Below, in pieces: positions 6,973-14,777 of a DNA stretch of 37,288 nt. The translations under genes were made by a program, and so were the position numbers. Below the pieces are notes generated by a model that saw only the letters and a list, made by a program, of their open reading frames with translations, was not told the DNA's origin and ran no database searches. The DNA comes from a bacterium (GTDB lineage: Bacteria > UBP6 > UBA1177). Every line of letters begins with the position of its first letter. Within the stretch, counting starts at the first letter, position 1. The stretch spans positions 1-37,288 of the forward strand of contig JAEESW010000024.1 of assembly GCA_016290135.1 (NCBI GenBank). The letters run 5' to 3'.

Positions 6973-8033
6973 TTTGTCTGGTAAACGATCTTTCTAAGTT
7001 TTTCCTTTACTTCTATCTCGATCTTCTCGTCCCTCAGTATTTTCGTCAGTTCAGGTATGAGGTCGGGAAAATCGGCCGTGAACTTTTCAACAGTCCTGAC
7101 AAACGCGGTCTTTGATTCGGTGATTCTCGGATCTCCGTCGTGGTTTTCCGCCCAAAGAAGGGGAATGACTGTCCGACGGATCGTATTCACGTCAGTGTAT
7201 TCTGTGATCTGGGCGAAAATCTCCTTGTGGGCGAGCGGGATGTTGTGAAAATTGTAGAACAGATTGCCGTTTACTGCCTGTTCTATGAAATAAGGTGCTT
7301 TTTTTGCAAACGATCTGCGGAAGTCATCGGCATATTTCAGGCGGAGTTTTTCCCTGAGCAGCTGAAGTGCCTTCAAGCGGTCTCTTTCGTGCTCGGAAAT
7401 GAGGAACAGCAGGAGTATGTCCGCTGTCGGCCTGATATGCATCGCCTCAAGTATCTTCGAGGTGTATTTTTCGCTGTTGAACTGGTAAAGAATCATTTTT
7501 GTCAGCTGCTCGATATGCTCTTTCGGAACGAAGCTGAGTTCCGTCATGGCAGAGAGATAGAACGCAAGAAAACCGATGTCGGAGTGCTCGATGAATGTCT
7601 CGATATCGTTTTCGGCGATCTGAATGAGCTGTTTGTTGATGTTGTCTGAAAAACTCATGCCGAACATATTGTGCTTTCTGAATATGAAACTGACGAGTTC
7701 AATAAGGAGTCCTGTGTCGCTGCCGATTATGTCAGAGAACATCTCACGAAGTTCAATGTTGTTGTAAGTCGTTGATTTTATGAATAAATTGTTGAGCTCT
7801 CCCCTTAGGAAAGCTTTGGCCGGTCCGTAAAAGACTCCCGTTTTTCTTTCGTTCACGGATGCGCTTTTCAGAAAGACATAAAGCGACGAAATGTCGAGCA
7901 GACGGTTCGATCTGACAAGCGTTTCCATGATCTGTGTCACGGTCTCTCCGCATTTGTCGGCGTTTTCACCGCTTTCAGCAGTATCTTCCAGATATTTGAT
8001 GTAAAACTTGAGAGGCTTGTCTTTAAAGTCCAT
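6969..8033 (-). CDS. Helical-repeat-like protein of unknown function
   Basis: 354 residues from the ATG at 8033, preceded by GGATAG. A TTG at 8045 would add four residues and overlap dapF further. The protein is almost wholly helical with regular Leu spacing, which suggests HEAT-like or similar alpha-solenoid repeats. It has no signal peptide, membrane helix or catalytic motif. A more basic patch (ERDRLKALQLLREKLRLKY) lies near the middle. It is locked in an operon between dapF (5-base gap) and nadD (4-base overlap), so it is probably expressed steadily with housekeeping genes. Possible scaffold or protein-binding role; I do not recognise the family. Confidence 0.75.
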   Translation of the reverse strand: MDFKDKPLKFYIKYLEDTAESGENADKCGETVTQIMETLVRSNRLLDISSLYVFLKSASVNERKTGVFYGPAKAFLRGELNNLFIKSTTYNNIELREMFSDIIGSDTGLLIELVSFIFRKHNMFGMSFSDNINKQLIQIAENDIETFIEHSDIGFLAFYLSAMTELSFVPKEHIEQLTKMILYQFNSEKYTSKILEAMHIRPTADILLLFLISEHERDRLKALQLLREKLRLKYADDFRRSFAKKAPYFIEQAVNGNLFYNFHNIPLAHKEIFAQITEYTDVNTIRRTVIPLLWAENHDGDPRITESKTAFVRTVEKFTADFPDLIPELTKILRDEKIEIEVKEKLRKIVYQTK

Positions 8034-8037
8034 ATTT

Positions 8038-8853
8038 CTATCCAAAATCCTGTCCTTCGAACTCGCCTGTAAAAATCTTCAAAGGGATCCCGGAAATGAA
8101 AGTCTCTCCGTCGCTGTTTACTGTGTAACTGATGTCTCCGCCGGGATATTTGACGGTAAACACTTGATTTTCTTTGATTTTTCCGATACTCAGCAAAGTG
8201 TTTACAACTGCTGCGCCGCCTGTTCCGCAGGCTAAGGTCCGTCCTGCGCCGCGCTCAAAGACATCGACTTTCGCGCAGTTTTTCACAAGGTCGATATCAG
8301 TCACAAGTTCGACGTTCGTCTCATAGCCGAGTTCGCGCAGTTTCCAAAGTTCCTCCACATCGGTGCCGGTGCCGTTCTCAGCGATGTAGACGAGGTGAGG
8401 ATTGCCGGTAGAGACTCCTGTCCTGATGAATTCGCACCCGCCGAAAACCACCTTTCTTGTCTTGTCGGTTATGTGCGCCTTTCCGAGCGATGCGCTGATA
8501 GTGTAAGTGTTTCCCGCCTTTTCGCATCTCGCTTCGAGCAGGCCGTTTCCGGTCTCGATCCTAAGCGGATCAAAGTGCATGCCGCAGTCTTTGATAAGGT
8601 AAAGAGCAAAGCAGCGGATCCCGTTGCCGCACATTTCTGCGACCGAGCCGTCGCTGTTGAATATCGTCATTTTCGCGTGGGCCTCTTTGCTTTCGGGGGC
8701 AGAGTGGAGAAGTATCCCGTCGGCGCCTATTCCGAACCTTCTGTCGCAGATCCTGACGATGTGCTCTTTAGTCAGCGCAAAACTGCCGAGCGTGGGTTCG
8801 TTTATGATGACAAAGTCGTTTCCGGCCGCTGAATATTTGAAAAAACGGATCAT
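8038..8853 (-). CDS. dapF: Diaminopimelate epimerase DapF
   Basis: 271 residues, normal length. It converts LL- to meso-diaminopimelate for lysine and peptidoglycan synthesis. Both catalytic cysteines are visible: Cys75 in AEMCGNGIRC and Cys209 in TLACGTGGAAV. Other hallmarks are the N-terminal YSAAGNDFVII, RFGIGADG and the GNPHLVY strand. The ATG at 8853 abuts the gtrA stop (8854), so the two genes touch. Its presence implies DAP-type peptidoglycan, in line with RodA and MltG elsewhere in the window. Confidence 0.96.
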   Translation of the reverse strand: MIRFFKYSAAGNDFVIINEPTLGSFALTKEHIVRICDRRFGIGADGILLHSAPESKEAHAKMTIFNSDGSVAEMCGNGIRCFALYLIKDCGMHFDPLRIETGNGLLEARCEKAGNTYTISASLGKAHITDKTRKVVFGGCEFIRTGVSTGNPHLVYIAENGTGTDVEELWKLRELGYETNVELVTDIDLVKNCAKVDVFERGAGRTLACGTGGAAVVNTLLSIGKIKENQVFTVKYPGGDISYTVNSDGETFISGIPLKIFTGEFEGQDFG

Positions 8854-9363
8854 CTATTTCTCTTCTTTGGGCTCTTCGATGCGTTTCAAAGCTTCATCTC
8901 TGAATCTGAAGACGACGAATTTGCTGCCGAAGAAGTTGGTGAACATTCCGGCCGCGATACCGCCGATATTTGCGAGATCAGGAGTGATATTATTGAAGAT
9001 GAGCAGGAATGTGTAGAAAGCGTATCTCGGGATGAGCGAGAAAAGGCTCACTGCAAAAAATTTGCCGAAAAGTTTGATCGAGATCCTGTGTTCCTCGGTC
9101 TCTTTTTTGAAAGTCCAGAGATGGTTGATGAGATAGTTCTGGATGACTGCCGCAACATAGCCGAAAACAGGAAGTATGAAAAGAAGTATCGTGTCGGCCG
9201 TGGTCCTGTCCTTGCCTGCGTTTACTTGCAGGAGCCATAGGAAAACGTGGTAGATGACCGCGTCTGTGATTACTCCGAGACTTCCTGTCACGCAGAAGCG
9301 CATAAACTGGAATTTTGTCAAAGCGGTGTAAACATCCTTTAGATTTTTAAAAAATTCCTTCAT
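8854..9363 (-). CDS. GtrA-family membrane protein
   Basis: 169 residues from the ATG at 9363, chosen because AAAGGAGGGAAAA lies just before it; this makes a 4-base ATGA overlap with the prmA stop. Four hydrophobic helices are visible, with the family's typical opening FMRFCVTGSLGVITDAVIYH and the NYLINHLWTFK motif after the second helix, and FVVFRFRD at the end. GtrA-like proteins are four-helix flippase-type proteins for undecaprenyl-phosphate-linked sugars or related cell-surface polysaccharide work. No glycosyltransferase partner is adjacent, so the substrate is unknown. Confidence 0.85.
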   Translation of the reverse strand: MKEFFKNLKDVYTALTKFQFMRFCVTGSLGVITDAVIYHVFLWLLQVNAGKDRTTADTILLFILPVFGYVAAVIQNYLINHLWTFKKETEEHRISIKLFGKFFAVSLFSLIPRYAFYTFLLIFNNITPDLANIGGIAAGMFTNFFGSKFVVFRFRDEALKRIEEPKEEK

Positions 9364-10142
9364 TTTTCCCTCCTTTTCAAAAGATATCCTGACCATTCGT
9401 TTTCACTTGTTTTTTCAATGAGTTCGAATTCTTCGTCAAGTCCCATCCGCTGCATAAAGACAGGATCTTCGGCCTTAAGAACGCCTGAAAGTATGAGCCA
9501 TTTCGAGGTGAGGCGCTTGAGGTCGTCCGAAAGGAAATAGAGGACGGAAGAGATGATGTTGGCGATCACGAGATCGTATTTCCCCTCGAATTTGAAGATC
9601 GGTTCTCCGCTTAAAGTTATTGAATCTTTCATATCGTTGAGCCCGATATTTTCGGCAGCGTTTTCGAGCGCGTCTGGGTCGTTGTCGACAGCTGTCGCCT
9701 TGATCCCTTTTTTCAGTTTTGCTGCCGCGATAGCAAGGATCCCCGAACCTGTGCCTGCGTCAAATAATGTGTTGATATTACTGTCTTTTTTTAATAGTTT
9801 CTCGACGAATCCGAGAGCGAGCCTCGTCGTTTCGTGATGCCCTGTGCCGAAACCGCGGGCAGGATTGATCACGATATCGCCTTCGTCCTTTTTCCACGGA
9901 GGGACCACGGTGAGCGATCCGATTTTTACGGGGACGAAATACTCGCGCCATGTCTCTTTCCAGTCTCCGTCGGAAATGACTGATATGTTGTATTCTTTCA
10001 ACTGGTCCCTGACGCTTTCACTCTTCTCGAAATAGAGGATCGTCGCGTTTTCCTTTTCCTCGCTGCCTAAAAAGCCGTCGATCCCGATGAATTTGTCTGT
10101 CGGCGAGTCTTTCGGGACCGCTATCTGATACCACTGATTCAT
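9360..10142 (-). CDS. prmA: Ribosomal protein L11 methyltransferase PrmA
   Basis: 260 residues from the ATG at 10142, preceded by GAGGATATT; a longer reading from 10163 lacks a ribosome site. It uses S-adenosylmethionine to trimethylate ribosomal protein L11. Seen: GDWKETWREYFVPVKIG and INPARGFGTGHHETTRL, both typical of PrmA, then the SAM-binding motif I DAGTGSGILAIAAAKL with the acidic AVDNDPDALENA and the IANII catalytic-side motif. It is the first gene of the minus-strand operon prmA-gtrA-dapF-unknown-nadD, in which all genes touch or overlap. Confidence 0.9.
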   Translation of the reverse strand: MNQWYQIAVPKDSPTDKFIGIDGFLGSEEKENATILYFEKSESVRDQLKEYNISVISDGDWKETWREYFVPVKIGSLTVVPPWKKDEGDIVINPARGFGTGHHETTRLALGFVEKLLKKDSNINTLFDAGTGSGILAIAAAKLKKGIKATAVDNDPDALENAAENIGLNDMKDSITLSGEPIFKFEGKYDLVIANIISSVLYFLSDDLKRLTSKWLILSGVLKAEDPVFMQRMGLDEEFELIEKTSENEWSGYLLKRREK

Positions 10143-10166
10143 AATATCCTCCGCAAAAAGCACGAA

Positions 10167-10194
10167 AGGATAGCCGCGGGGTCGGAAAATGCAA
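10167..10194 (-). promoter_or_regulatory. Promoter of the prmA operon
   Basis: On the minus strand TTGCAT (10194-10189), 16-base spacer, TATCCT (10172-10167), 25 bases before the prmA ATG. It stands back to back with the rodA promoter. Confidence 0.5.
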
Positions 10195-10200
10195 TATTTC

Positions 10201-10228
10201 TTGCAAGTAGGCGTGAAAGTGATATATC
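10201..10228 (+). promoter_or_regulatory. Promoter of rodA
   Basis: TTGCAA (10201-10206), 16-base spacer, TATATC (10223-10228), about 30 bases before the rodA TTG start. The -35 boxes of the two divergent promoters are only 6 bases apart. Confidence 0.5.
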
Positions 10229-10259
10229 CTTCCGGGTTTTTTGTCCGGAGTCCAGTCCG

Positions 10260-11348
10260 TTGCCGAAGAAAAAGATAGACATCCTTTTGATACTTCCGAT
10301 CGCCGCGATACTTTTTCTCGGTCTCGTCTCGCTCAGCAGCGCGCTGATGGCCAAATTCTACATCCAGCTGATCTGGGTCGTTCTTGCGACAGGAGTGTTT
10401 CTTTTCGCATCATATTCCGATCTGCGCGTTTTTGAAAGGGCTGCGATCCCGATCTATTTTGCGAATGTCGTGTTGCTCGTGCTTGTTCTTCTTATCGGCC
10501 GTACAGGCGGCGGCGCCCAGAGGTGGCTTGATATCGGTTTCATGAACTTTCAGGTGAGCGAGCTGACAAAAATCTCAATGATACTTTTCATCGCATACCA
10601 GTTCAACCTCAAGCCGACTCTCGAGGACGGATACAACCTGATCGACATCCTGCCTGAGGCTTTCGGCATATTCATTCCGGTCCTTTTGATCTACAAAGAG
10701 CCCGATCTCGGGACGGCGATCCTTGTCGGGGCCGTTTCTGCGGCAATGATACTTTCGACGAAGATCAACAGAAAATGGCTCCTCGGAGTCGTCATTTTTG
10801 TCATGGTCTCGGCACCGATCCTGTGGATGTGGGGGCTCCACGACTATCAGAAGACCCGTGTCCTTTCGCTGGTTTCGATGCTTATGGGCGAGGAGTCTCA
10901 GGAGCTCAACCAGACTTCGCAGTATCACATCAAACAGTCGATAATCGCGGTCGGAAGCGGCAGGCTGCGCGGCAAAGGCTACAACCGCGGAACTCAGAAC
11001 ATGCTCCGTTTCATCCCTGAGCATCACACCGATTTCATTTTTTCGGTCTATGCCGAAGAGTTCGGTTTTTTCGGCGTTCTTATCCTGCTTTTTCTCTATT
11101 TTCTGCTGCTGGCGCGGATCCTGCTGCTTGTCGCAAACGTCAAGGACAAGTTTTCGGCGCTCATCCTTGTCGGTTCGTGCGCCCACATCTGGCTGCAGGT
11201 GCTTGTCAACATCGGAATGGTCACCGGGGTCCTTCCTGTCGTCGGCATCCCGCTGCCGTGGTTCTCGTACGGCGGAAGCTCGCTGATCTTCAACATGATG
11301 CTCATGGGACTGGTACATAATATCAGTTTACATCGGTGTTATGTTTAA
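10260..11348 (+). CDS. rodA: RodA-type SEDS peptidoglycan glycosyltransferase
   Basis: 362 residues from a TTG at 10260 with CCGGAG as ribosome site; no nearby ATG fits. The protein is polytopic (about ten hydrophobic helices). SEDS hallmarks are GGGAQRWLDIGFMNFQVSEL, YKEPDLGTA (with the catalytically important Asp), GRLRGKGYNRGTQ, FIPEHHTDFIFSVYAEEFG, and the C-terminal PVVGIPLPWFSYGGSS. These fit RodA, which polymerises glycan strands for side-wall growth with a class B penicillin-binding protein; FtsW is the alternative, but the length and loop sequences lean to RodA. No mreBCD or PBP2 gene is nearby, so the gene is detached from its usual cluster. Confidence 0.88.
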   Translation: MPKKKIDILLILPIAAILFLGLVSLSSALMAKFYIQLIWVVLATGVFLFASYSDLRVFERAAIPIYFANVVLLVLVLLIGRTGGGAQRWLDIGFMNFQVSELTKISMILFIAYQFNLKPTLEDGYNLIDILPEAFGIFIPVLLIYKEPDLGTAILVGAVSAAMILSTKINRKWLLGVVIFVMVSAPILWMWGLHDYQKTRVLSLVSMLMGEESQELNQTSQYHIKQSIIAVGSGRLRGKGYNRGTQNMLRFIPEHHTDFIFSVYAEEFGFFGVLILLFLYFLLLARILLLVANVKDKFSALILVGSCAHIWLQVLVNIGMVTGVLPVVGIPLPWFSYGGSSLIFNMMLMGLVHNISLHRCYV

Positions 11349-11373
11349 ACCGGGATTATCGTTATTATCGATT

Positions 11374-11433
11374 CGCCGCCGTCGAAATATCGAAATCTCG
11401 AAATTTCGAAATACCGGCAAAAAATCGGCGGCG
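11374..11433. repeat. Hairpin enclosing four tandem 8-bp repeats
   Basis: Arms CGCCGCCG (11374-11381) and CGGCGGCG (11426-11433) are perfectly complementary. Between them lie four successive copies of TCGAAATN (11382-11389, 11390-11397, 11398-11405, 11406-11413), the third and fourth overlapping a palindrome CGAAATTTCG. There is no T run, so it is not a classic terminator, though it could stop or stabilise the rodA transcript. Confidence 0.6.
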
Positions 11434-11465
11434 TCGACCAGAACGACAGGCGGAGGCGCAAAAAA

Positions 11466-11494
11466 TTGACAAAAAATGCTCTTTTCGCTAACTT
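11466..11494 (+). promoter_or_regulatory. Promoter of the coiled-coil protein gene
   Basis: Perfect TTGACA (11466-11471), 17-base spacer, TAACTT (11489-11494). The leader would be about 70 bases to the ATG at 11570. Confidence 0.55.
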
Positions 11495-11569
11495 CCGCGC
11501 GTTTGTTTTTTGTATTCATTTGATTTTAGACGTTTTTTGGAATTATTCACTATAAGAAGGAAGGAAAAA

Positions 11570-14500
11570 ATGATCAGAAAATCGTTGGTTTTGGCATTCA
11601 CACTTCTTGTTTCGCTCTCTGTCTTCGCGGCGGATCCGAAGATGTCGGTAGCACCGGCAACCGGAGAGGGCGATGCCGCAGAAATGGCGAAAAATCTTTC
11701 GAAAGAGTTCAAGATCCTTTACAAAACCGTTAAAGGTGCAAAGCTTTCCGATGTCGATTCGGCAAGCGCCGGCAAGTTCAGAAAATGTGCCGGAAAACTG
11801 AAATGCGCAAAGGACGAAGCTAAAAAAATCAAAAAATCGCAGTATCTCCTTTTCCCGGTCGTAAAGACAACGGATGAAGGATTTTCGGCGATCCTCTACA
11901 TCCTGGACAAGAACGGCAAGCTTGTTAAAAAGCAGAATGTCGATGTCGCAGGAGATACTGATGCTGAAGATTTCGCTTCGGAAGTCGCGGCAAAACTCAT
12001 GGACGCTATCGCAAACATGACCGAAGGCGGCGAAGAGGGCGATGACGAAGAGGAACCGGCTCCGAAGGAAGAGGCTCCGAAGTTGACCGACAGAGAGAAA
12101 AAGGAGGTCCTCCGCGCCGGTTTCAAGGCATACAAGGCAGGCAAGGGCAAAGAGGCATCCAATCTTTTCAGAAAGGCCGAGAATCTCTCTCTTGCCGATA
12201 CGGTAGACGAGATAGTCCAGGCTGTCGAAGACGCTAAGACCATGACCAAAAACGGTGATGCCTCAAAGGCTGTCGATACGGTGAACAAAGTCGAAAAGAA
12301 AGACTTCGACCTCAGGGAAAAAGGCTACAAAGAGCTCCAGTTCATAAAGGAGACCAACAAAAAGCGCAAATACAATGAGCCGGGAAAGGACGATTACGAC
12401 AAGGCGAGACGCACTTTCAAAAGTGTAAAGCAGGATATGAAGACGATCTCGGTATGGCGCGACGGCGAAATGAAAAAGCTCGAAGATTCGATGGCGGGAA
12501 AACTTGACGAACAGAAGAGACTCGCCGACAAATTCGAAGAAGACGAGAAAAAACAGGAAAAAGCCGAGAAAAAACAGGAAAAGGACCATCAGAAAAAGAT
12601 AGAAACTTTGAGGGAAAGCATCGAAAACCTCGACGCGACCTACCGCGACAGGCTCAAAAAGACCGACAAGGAGATCGAAAAGCTGAACAAGCAGCTCGAA
12701 GACGACAGACCGGCTGAAGAGATGTACAAAAAGGAGATCGAAGAGGAGATCGCCGCTATAGAAAGCAAGTACAAACAGGGAAGCAAGGATCTCAAGAAAC
12801 AGCTCCTTCAGGCAAAGAAACAGGCAAAGACCGACGGCGAAGCGGCCGAGAAAGAGTATAATGACAAGCTCCAGGCTCTCGAAAAATCGAATTCCGACCT
12901 TGAAAAGCAGGTAAAGAAGCTTACGAGGGAAGTCGAGAAGATGGAAAGCGAGTTCGAAGCGACCGAGCAGAAGGAAGCCGAGAAGTTCGACAAGAGCATA
13001 GCTGCGGCCGAAGCTCAGGATTCGAAAGACCTCGAGGCAGCCGAAAAGAAGGCGGACGAAGAGACCGAAAACCTCAACAAGCAGCTTGAGGATTACGACA
13101 AGAAAATTTCCGCTTACAGTGAAAAAGCGGACAAGATCGATTCTGAGATCAGTGATTTCAGCGACAAACAGGAAGAGAAACTGAGCAAAAATCAGGAGAA
13201 ATTCGACAAGAAACGCGAAGATGCAGAGCGCAAGTTCGAATCCGAGAGAGGAGCTGCTGAGGAAAAGGCCGAGCAGGCTTACGGAAAAGAGCAGGCTGCA
13301 CGCGCGAAGAAAGTCGAAACTCTTGAATCCCAGATGTTCGAGATTCAGGACAAGGTCGAAAACTATGAAAAGAATCCTCAGTGGCAGAAACTTAAAAAGG
13401 ATGCCGCAGCCGCTTCGAAAGATCTCGCGAAATTCGAGGACGGACACGACAAGTTCATAGAAAAAGAGACCGCTTCCGCTTCCAAAAACTACAAGGCGGA
13501 ACTGGCAAAGATAGATGCTGACCAGAAAAGTGCCAATGCCGATATCAAAAAAGAGACGGCGGCTTTCAAGACCAAGAAGGAATCCGAAAAGAAGGCTCTT
13601 GCCGCTGACATGAAGAAGGCTGAGCAGGAAAAATCGGCTTTCGAAAAGGACATCAAGAAAAAACAGGCGACTATCAACGCCAACAAAAACAAAAAGATAA
13701 AAGAGATCGAAGGCCGTGCTGCGAAACGCGAAGCTGAGAGAACTTCGAAAGCAAAACAGAGAAAGGCTGCCTACGACAAAAACGCGGCTGAAAAGAGAAA
13801 ACAGCTCGCAGCTCTCGAAAAACAGCTTGACGCGGCAAATGCAAATTCTGAAAAAACGAGAGACACACTTGCTCAGCAGCTTGAAAACAAAAAGGCGGCT
13901 TCCGAGAAGAAAGTGAACGACCTTGAGATCGCACTCGAGCAGAAGAAAGAAGCGAACGAAAACGCTATCGAAAAAGAGAAACAGGCGGTCTACGCAAAAT
14001 ATGAGAAAAAGGCCGAAACCGACAAAAAAGCGATAACTGCAAAGATCGCTCAGCTTGAGAACAGTTCAAAAACTTTCATCGCGCAGAGAGGAAAAGAGGA
14101 GGCGAAACTCCGCGCTGACCTTGAAGCGGCAGAGAAAAAGACCGACACGATGAAGGCCGGCTGGGAAAAGGACGCTGCGAAGAGAAAGGCTGCTTACGAG
14201 TCGAACCTCAAGGCTGCCGAAAAACGCGAAGCTGCAGCAAAGACCAAATACGAACAGTCGAAAAACAGCATCGAAAAGCAGTATAAGGCAAAGGTCGACG
14301 CTCTTATCAAAGAAAAATCGATCTCTTTCTCAACCGGAAGCGAGTTCAAGGAAGAGCGTGACAGAAGCTATGAATTCAGCGCATACACGAAGCAGTTGAA
14401 CGCAGTCAAGGCTGACGCGCTTGCAGCGCAGGGCATGGAAAAACTCAGGGACGAAGAGATCGCCGAGGCGAGAAAGTTCTTCTTCGACGCTCTCTACACC

Positions 14501-14725
14501 GATGCGAACAGCAAATCGGCCCAGAACGGTCTCGCTGAGATCGAAAAGACAGCGGCGGCAATGTTTGACAGAGCTTATGCCGATGTTCAGGCCGGTGACA
14601 TCAGTTCGGCTAAGAAAGTCCTTATCAAACTTAGAAAGGAACTCAGCCCGAAGAGCGCTTACTATCTCAGAGTCCTCGCTCTTATCGAAGACACGAAAGA
14701 GGGCGGAGATTCTTCCGAGGATTAA
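11570..14725 (+). CDS. Large secreted coiled-coil protein
   Basis: 1051 residues from the ATG at 11570 (AAGGAAGG before it); an upstream in-frame start at 11510 would spoil the signal peptide. Residues 1-20 (MIRKSLVLAFTLLVSLSVFA) are a clean Sec signal. Residues about 25-150 form a small domain with CKAKDE-like Cys pair and alternating strands (SQYLLFPVVKTTDEGFSAILYILD) that resembles stress- or lipoprotein-associated domains, but weakly. An acidic linker (GGEEGDDEEEPAPKEE) follows, then roughly 700 residues of almost uninterrupted Glu/Lys/Ala coiled coil, and a last 130 residues with TPR-like helices. The cell site should be periplasm or outer surface. A structural, spacer or stalk role is inference. 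It has its own promoter; the transporter gene follows 52 bases later. Confidence 0.8.
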   Translation: MIRKSLVLAFTLLVSLSVFAADPKMSVAPATGEGDAAEMAKNLSKEFKILYKTVKGAKLSDVDSASAGKFRKCAGKLKCAKDEAKKIKKSQYLLFPVVKTTDEGFSAILYILDKNGKLVKKQNVDVAGDTDAEDFASEVAAKLMDAIANMTEGGEEGDDEEEPAPKEEAPKLTDREKKEVLRAGFKAYKAGKGKEASNLFRKAENLSLADTVDEIVQAVEDAKTMTKNGDASKAVDTVNKVEKKDFDLREKGYKELQFIKETNKKRKYNEPGKDDYDKARRTFKSVKQDMKTISVWRDGEMKKLEDSMAGKLDEQKRLADKFEEDEKKQEKAEKKQEKDHQKKIETLRESIENLDATYRDRLKKTDKEIEKLNKQLEDDRPAEEMYKKEIEEEIAAIESKYKQGSKDLKKQLLQAKKQAKTDGEAAEKEYNDKLQALEKSNSDLEKQVKKLTREVEKMESEFEATEQKEAEKFDKSIAAAEAQDSKDLEAAEKKADEETENLNKQLEDYDKKISAYSEKADKIDSEISDFSDKQEEKLSKNQEKFDKKREDAERKFESERGAAEEKAEQAYGKEQAARAKKVETLESQMFEIQDKVENYEKNPQWQKLKKDAAAASKDLAKFEDGHDKFIEKETASASKNYKAELAKIDADQKSANADIKKETAAFKTKKESEKKALAADMKKAEQEKSAFEKDIKKKQATINANKNKKIKEIEGRAAKREAERTSKAKQRKAAYDKNAAEKRKQLAALEKQLDAANANSEKTRDTLAQQLENKKAASEKKVNDLEIALEQKKEANENAIEKEKQAVYAKYEKKAETDKKAITAKIAQLENSSKTFIAQRGKEEAKLRADLEAAEKKTDTMKAGWEKDAAKRKAAYESNLKAAEKREAAAKTKYEQSKNSIEKQYKAKVDALIKEKSISFSTGSEFKEERDRSYEFSAYTKQLNAVKADALAAQGMEKLRDEEIAEARKFFFDALYTDANSKSAQNGLAEIEKTAAAMFDRAYADVQAGDISSAKKVLIKLRKELSPKSAYYLRVLALIEDTKEGGDSSED

Positions 14726-14777
14726 TCCGATTAAAAATTTTCTTTTCATTTTTCACTTTTAAAAATCAGAGGTTTCA

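Noticed and set aside
8624-9016. 130-codon plus-strand frame opposite dapF and gtrA
   Set aside because: Crosses two firmly identified genes on the other strand; no motif.
10575-11318. 247-codon minus-strand frame opposite rodA
   Set aside because: Asp/Arg/His-rich antisense text; rodA membrane helices and SEDS motifs are clear in the sense frame.
12263-13447. 394-codon minus-strand frame with Leu/Phe-rich, membrane-like text
   Set aside because: It is the reverse complement of Glu/Lys coiled-coil codons (GAA/AAG to TTC/CTT), a known artefact.
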